Shown one piece after another: positions 3,969-6,896 of a stretch of DNA of 6,896 bases. Both the position numbers and the translations under genes were made by a program. Below the pieces are notes generated by a model. It ran no database searches. It was given only the letters and a program-made list of their open reading frames with translations, and had not been told where the DNA came from. The DNA lies in NCBI GenBank assembly GCA_003819975.1, contig RPPU01000241.1, positions 1 through 6,896 of the forward strand. The letters run 5' to 3'. Source of the stretch: Desulfobacteraceae bacterium (GTDB lineage: Bacteria > Desulfobacterota > DSM-4660 > Desulfatiglandales > HGW-15). Each line of letters begins with the position of its first letter. Within the stretch, counting starts at the first letter, position 1.

Positions 3969-6110
3969 TTATTCCGTGACTCCATGCGCCTTGAGCAATT
4001 CCACTACATCCGGGAAATCGATCTTCAAACGTTTGACCGTGGCTAAAGTCGGGATGCCCTCCTTGGTCCAGCCGCGACGCTTGTAAACCGCGTCTTTGAG
4101 CTGTTCGAAAGCCGCTTCACGGAAAGAGCGCAAAATAGCGATCTTCTCCGCGGTGCTCTTACCCTGGATGTCCGTCTTGTGCTTTTCAATCAATTGTTTG
4201 TCGTAACGTTCCTGACGGGATTCGTATTCATCCGGGGTTACCGGCCCCACGGCCCGGTACGGAATGGTGTCGAATGAGCGCGTGCCAAAGCCCAACTTCA
4301 GGTTAAACAGTTTCTGGAAATTATAAACCGCCTCGCTCATGGTGATAATGTCATCCGGCCCGATTTTGCGGCCCGTAACCGCGCTAAAGTACTCGGAATA
4401 CCATTTGACGTGTTTGACGACTTTGGCCGGTTCCGGGTTTTGTTTATTGTCTTCCGGCACAATGTCATTCCAAGGCAGTTTACATAAGCCGCACAGGCCG
4501 AACCAGGTGCGGAAACAAGGAAACCAATGCAGGGCCTCGGCTTTTTGTTCAAAAGTCGGCATGAAGTTGTGGACCATATCCAGAAAGATCAACCAGGCTT
4601 CGTCATGTTGCGGACCTTTTAGGGCCAAGCCGTAACCGCCTTGCTGGGCCAGGGATTCTTTGGTGATGTATTCGGAGAACTCCAGGCCTTTGGCTTCCAT
4701 GCCGATATCAGCCATGATCTTGGGATCGGACTTAAATTCTTTGGCAAAAATTTCTTTCATTTTACGGATCCCTTGCCCCACGAGCTTGCCGAAACCTTCG
4801 CCTTTGGCCATTTGATGCAATACTTCAAGGGCGTTGATTCGATTGCCGAAAGAAAGATCCAGCCCGCCGGTCTGTTTCTTATTGATCAGACCCATTTCAT
4901 AGCATTCCATGGCAAAAGCAAGGCCGGTGCCGAAAGAAATCGTGTCAATACCGTAAGCATCGCAATAAAAATTGAATTCTATGACCGTATGCGGATCGAA
5001 AATGCCCAGGTTGGACCCGCAGCCCGCCAGAGTTTCATACTCCGGACCGTCTACATAAACTTTTTGGCCTTTATAGGGTCCGGTCATGGGTACAAAATCT
5101 TTGACCACATGCGCGCAAGCCACGGTACAGCCCATCCAGCAACCGTCAAAGCCCTTATCGAACAAGCGGCGATAGACTTCTTTGCCCAGGTTCAACGCTT
5201 CAGGATGCGAACCATAACGGAAATTGTTGGTGGGTAACAAGTCGAATTTATCCATGATCTCGACCAAATGGGTCGTACCGATCGTGGCCATTTCATTTTG
5301 TTTGGGATCCAGTTCCACGATTTCATGGGAATGGAGCTTGGCGACTTCTTTTAAAGCCGCTGTATCGGCCGGATGATTGGTGTCGAGCGAGACGGTTTCC
5401 CAACGCACCACCAATGCTTTGATATTTTTATCGGCAAACACCGTGCCGATACCGCCGCGACCGGCTTGTTTGTAACGGGCGCGTTTACGCTTGACATCAT
5501 AGAAGCTGAAATTCAGACAACCGATCAGGGTGTGTTTGGCGCCCGGACCGGCCGTGACCACGGAAATGCCGCGCAACTTGTCTTCCCCGAAGTGTTCGGT
5601 TAATTTTTGGGTAATATCATAGGCATCGTCGGACAAACCGGACACCTGCAATATATGCACTTTTTGATCCACCCCGTCGATATAAACGACCGTGTCCCTC
5701 TTGGCTTTGCCTTGAACTTCCAGGGCGTCGAAGCCGGAGAATTTGAGGTAAGGGCCGAAATAACCGCCTACGTTGGAATCGATTACGGTTCCGGTCAAAG
5801 GCGAAATAGTCGTGACAATGCTCTTGCCCGAACCGGGATAAATGGGCGTGCCGCCTAAAGGCCCGGAGGCAATGCAAATCTCGTTTTTGGGATCGTTCCA
5901 TTTTGTATTTTTATCCACGGCTTGCCAAAGCAACCGGAGATCGAAACCTTTACCGCCGACAAACACTTCTTTCATGTTTGTGTCGACCGGTTTGGTTTCA
6001 ATGCGGTTGTCCGAAAGATTGACAAAAAGGGTTTGATTGGCATAACCTTTTTCAATCGTGGACCTTTGATATCCGAATGATTTCACTTCTTTAAACTTTA
6101 ACTCGGCCAT
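3969..6110 (-). CDS. Aldehyde:ferredoxin oxidoreductase-family tungsten/molybdopterin enzyme
   Basis: The 713-residue protein belongs to the aldehyde ferredoxin oxidoreductase (AOR) family, cytoplasmic enzymes with a bis-pterin tungsten (or molybdenum) site and one [4Fe-4S] cluster that oxidise aldehydes to acids or run in reverse with low-potential ferredoxin. N-terminal family blocks are GGKGFDLRLLW (52-62), SGPLGGTPIYPGSGKSIVTT (82-101), DSNVGGYFGPYLKFSGFDAL (111-130) and AGRGGIGTVFADKNIKAL (216-233). The cluster ligands are probably Cys324, Cys328 and Cys332 (CWMGCTVAC) plus Cys543 in GLCGLCKLPWND; Cys540 is a close alternative. DGPEYETLAGCGSNLGI (354-370) and CDAYGIDTISFGTG (383-396) mark the pterin/metal region, and KGLEFSEY is near 474-481. 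The length exceeds the roughly 600 residues of archaeal AOR through a longer C-terminal domain. GGGGGA at 6117-6122 precedes ATG 6110 closely. The substrate is not predictable here. The nearby sulfur carrier and the upstream FAD oxidoreductase are on the same strand. Confidence 0.95.
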   Translation of the reverse strand: MAELKFKEVKSFGYQRSTIEKGYANQTLFVNLSDNRIETKPVDTNMKEVFVGGKGFDLRLLWQAVDKNTKWNDPKNEICIASGPLGGTPIYPGSGKSIVTTISPLTGTVIDSNVGGYFGPYLKFSGFDALEVQGKAKRDTVVYIDGVDQKVHILQVSGLSDDAYDITQKLTEHFGEDKLRGISVVTAGPGAKHTLIGCLNFSFYDVKRKRARYKQAGRGGIGTVFADKNIKALVVRWETVSLDTNHPADTAALKEVAKLHSHEIVELDPKQNEMATIGTTHLVEIMDKFDLLPTNNFRYGSHPEALNLGKEVYRRLFDKGFDGCWMGCTVACAHVVKDFVPMTGPYKGQKVYVDGPEYETLAGCGSNLGIFDPHTVIEFNFYCDAYGIDTISFGTGLAFAMECYEMGLINKKQTGGLDLSFGNRINALEVLHQMAKGEGFGKLVGQGIRKMKEIFAKEFKSDPKIMADIGMEAKGLEFSEYITKESLAQQGGYGLALKGPQHDEAWLIFLDMVHNFMPTFEQKAEALHWFPCFRTWFGLCGLCKLPWNDIVPEDNKQNPEPAKVVKHVKWYSEYFSAVTGRKIGPDDIITMSEAVYNFQKLFNLKLGFGTRSFDTIPYRAVGPVTPDEYESRQERYDKQLIEKHKTDIQGKSTAEKIAILRSFREAAFEQLKDAVYKRRGWTKEGIPTLATVKRLKIDFPDVVELLKAHGVTE

Positions 6111-6116
6111 GTTTTA

Positions 6117-6124
6117 TCCCCCTT
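6117..6124 (-). promoter_or_regulatory. Ribosome binding site of the AOR-family gene
   Basis: On the minus strand AAGGGGGA ends 6 nt before ATG 6110, a strong Shine-Dalgarno match. It supports this start over internal methionines. It lies 4 nt past the end of the 18-bp palindrome at 6129-6146. Confidence 0.7.
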
Positions 6125-6128
6125 GATA

Positions 6129-6146
6129 TTCCCGATTCATCGGGAA
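6129..6146. promoter_or_regulatory. 18-bp palindrome in the AOR leader, possible operator
   Basis: TTCCCGATTCATCGGGAA is a perfect dyad: 8-bp arms around a central TC. It lies between the possible promoter at 6150-6178 and the ribosome binding site at 6117-6124, so it would overlap or adjoin the transcription start. The 2-nt centre is too tight for an unstrained RNA loop, which favours a DNA site for a dimeric regulator, though opening one or two pairs would give an RNA hairpin next to the ribosome binding site. No regulator gene is in view. Confidence 0.45.
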
Positions 6147-6149
6147 AAG

Positions 6150-6178
6150 AATAAAAGATTAATTATTTAAATTGTGAA
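6150..6178 (-). promoter_or_regulatory. Possible sigma-70-type promoter for the AOR-family gene
   Basis: On the minus strand TTCACA (6178-6173, five of six matches to TTGACA) and TTTATT (6155-6150, four of six matches to TATAAT) are separated by exactly 17 nt of AT-rich sequence. Transcription would begin around 6143, inside the palindrome. The -10 match is modest and the region is AT-rich, so chance is a real possibility. Confidence 0.35.
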
Positions 6179-6188
6179 CGATTGCCCA

Positions 6189-6272
6189 TTCCTCCTTTTG
6201 GGGACCACTCCCTGTAAGGTATAGGAGCATTGCGGCCCACTACTCCTTACAGGGAGGGTTTGGGGAGAGGAA
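6189..6272. repeat. Imperfect inverted repeat with 12-bp perfect core
   Basis: CTCCCTGTAAGG (6208-6219) and CCTTACAGGGAG (6245-6256) are perfect 12-bp inverted arms around a 25-nt loop. Outer matching ends TTCCTC (6190-6195 region) and GAGGAA (6267-6272), plus scattered G/C-run complementarity, suggest a larger imperfect dyad of about 84 bp. It lies upstream of the possible AOR promoter. No open frame of note is inside, and it may be a small palindromic repeat element. Confidence 0.65.
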
Positions 6273-6277
6273 ACCTT

Positions 6278-6306
6278 AACCGGCAGCCATAACCGGGATG
6301 CCGGTT
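6278..6306. repeat. Inverted repeat AACCGGCA / TGCCGGTT
   Basis: Perfect 8-bp arms (6278-6285 and 6299-6306) flank a 13-nt spacer that contains a further AACCGG, so the right arm could pair with either copy. It lies 190 nt upstream of the AOR start. Its function is unknown. Confidence 0.4.
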
Positions 6307-6361
6307 CCAAATGAAATCACGTTATTTGACGCTTCGTTTTCAAACAGCGACAATGGGTTGC

Positions 6362-6379
6362 CGGTAACAATATTTACCG
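6362..6379. repeat. Small hairpin CGGTAA / TTACCG
   Basis: Arms of 6 bp (6362-6367 and 6374-6379) enclose the loop CAATAT. On the minus strand it follows the FAD oxidoreductase gene and the GTAGGGG palindrome, but no T-run follows it, so it is not a convincing terminator. Confidence 0.3.
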
Positions 6380-6388
6380 TCCTGAGTT

Positions 6389-6418
6389 GTAGGGGCAGGT
6401 TTTAAACCCGCCCCCTAC
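6389..6418. repeat. GTAGGGGC-type palindromic repeat, copy 2
   Basis: GTAGGGGCAGGTTT (6389-6402) pairs with AAACCCGCCCCCTAC (6404-6418) with one extra C and one G-T wobble, giving a near-perfect hairpin. Its outer arms match those of the copy at 1283-1334, which lies between unrelated genes on the other side of the window. It sits 18 nt downstream of the FAD oxidoreductase stop and could help end or protect that transcript. Confidence 0.72.
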
Positions 6419-6436
6419 GGCTTATCCGGATTAGGA

Positions 6437-6896
6437 CTATTTCAATTTCTCCTCACCGCCGGCCTTGCGGTAAAGTGAAAAGTTTTCCAGAATAATTTTA
6501 TCCCGATCGGTATTTTTATCGACGATCATGCGACTGAGCACTTCACCCAAGCCAGGCCCGAGCATATAGCCCTGGCCGCACATGGCCGTGGCATGCAACA
6601 ACCCTTTGACGTCGCGGCTCCAGCCCACCAGGGGAAAACCGTCCGGCGACATGGGATAAAGACCGCGCCAGGTGCGGCGCACGCGCAAATTTTTTAAGCG
6701 TGGAATCAGCTTGACCATGCGGGCGCTGACCTGGGGCAAAAAGAAAGAGGTTTCGCGCGTGTCCGTGCCTAAAATGGGCGGATCGGGCGTGATGCAGAAC
6801 ACGATCTGGCCCAGTTTGTTCTGATAAAAATAGTAGTTTTTGGTTCCGGCGGCCGGACGCAAATCCACAACCATACATTGAAAGAAGGGTTCCACC
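6437..6896 (-). CDS. DAO-type FAD-dependent oxidoreductase, C-terminal part
   Basis: The frame is open to the window edge, so the N-terminal part, including the FAD-binding Rossmann motif, lies outside. About 153 residues are visible. The GTG near the edge reads as an internal valine, not a start. The C-terminal signature of the glycine/D-amino-acid oxidase (DAO) superfamily is clear: RTWRGLYPMSPDGFPLVGW, then LLHATAMCGQGYMLGPGLGEVLSRMI, where the Gly-rich segment closes over the FAD. Family members oxidise amines and amino acids such as sarcosine, glycine, proline or D-amino acids. In anaerobes they usually work as dehydrogenases passing electrons to a partner. The substrate cannot be told from this part. 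The gene is on the same strand as the AOR-family gene but is separated by 326 nt with hairpins, so shared transcription is uncertain. The end after GGEEKLK is an ordinary TAG stop. Confidence 0.88.
   Translation of the reverse strand, partial: VEPFFQCMVVDLRPAAGTKNYYFYQNKLGQIVFCITPDPPILGTDTRETSFFLPQVSARMVKLIPRLKNLRVRRTWRGLYPMSPDGFPLVGWSRDVKGLLHATAMCGQGYMLGPGLGEVLSRMIVDKNTDRDKIILENFSLYRKAGGEEKLK

Larger units (their letters stand above)
6111..6436. other. 326-nt spacer upstream of the AOR gene, repeat-rich
   Basis: No gene is supported here. In transcription order from the FAD oxidoreductase it holds the GTAGGGG palindrome, two small hairpins, an unremarkable stretch (about 6307-6355), the 12-bp inverted repeat, an AT-rich stretch with a possible promoter, and the 18-bp palindrome. 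I looked for a molybdenum/tungsten cofactor riboswitch fold and could not support one by eye. Confidence 0.6.

Noticed and set aside
4641..5237. A 198-codon plus-strand open frame and several others antisense to the AOR-family gene
   Set aside because: They lie entirely within a 713-residue gene with family motifs along its whole length. Their translations show no recognisable domain and they lack ribosome binding sites.
6111..6436. Molybdenum/tungsten cofactor riboswitch upstream of the AOR gene
   Set aside because: The region has many dyads, but I could not fit the known multi-stem Moco fold; a covariance model search would be decisive.
6893..6895. GTG as the start of the FAD oxidoreductase
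   Set aside because: The frame continues past the window edge and only the C-terminal part of the family is present, so the codon is an internal valine.

Overview
The window most likely comes from a mesophilic, anaerobic, Gram-negative bacterium, tentatively of the Desulfobacterota (former Deltaproteobacteria) type. The evidence is indirect: a long tungsten/molybdenum aldehyde:ferredoxin oxidoreductase-type enzyme, a YbgC-like thioesterase, and intergenic inverted repeats (TTCGATATTCG-rich, and GTAGGGGC...GCCCCTAC-like) of a style I associate with such genomes. No rRNA, tRNA, transposase or phage gene is visible, so the taxonomic call is inference.

The genes form two convergent blocks whose stop codons lie 7 nt apart near 2981-2987. 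The plus-strand block (1-2980) holds the C-terminal part of a PLP-dependent transsulfuration-type enzyme, an S26 signal peptidase-like membrane protein, an unrecognised small membrane protein, and an exported choloylglycine hydrolase/penicillin V acylase-family (Ntn) hydrolase. The last two are 46 nt apart, each with a good ribosome binding site, and may be co-transcribed. The signal peptidase-like protein is the oddest gene: the box B serine is alanine and the box D lysine is serine, yet the box E fold motif is intact, so it looks like a pseudo-protease.

The minus-strand block (6896-2988), read in transcription order, has the C-terminal part of a DAO-type FAD oxidoreductase, a 326-nt repeat-rich spacer, the 713-residue AOR-family enzyme, a 362-nt spacer dominated by large inverted repeats, a 66-residue ThiS/MoaD-like sulfur carrier ending in Gly-Gly, and a YbgC-like acyl-CoA thioesterase. 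The last two are 22 nt apart and form a likely operon. A sulfur carrier near an AOR-type enzyme is suggestive, since pterin dithiolene synthesis needs a MoaD-type sulfur donor, but the two are separated by repeats and the carrier could equally serve thiamine synthesis.

All large spacers contain dyad-symmetric DNA. These include two copies of a GTAGGGG palindromic repeat about 5 kb apart, a 25-bp perfect inverted repeat downstream of the AOR gene, and an 18-bp palindrome between a possible promoter and the ribosome binding site of the AOR gene. No CRISPR array, RNA gene or complete mobile element was found. No obviously new multi-gene system is present; the most promising leads are the dyad-less signal peptidase homologue and the AOR/sulfur-carrier neighbourhood.
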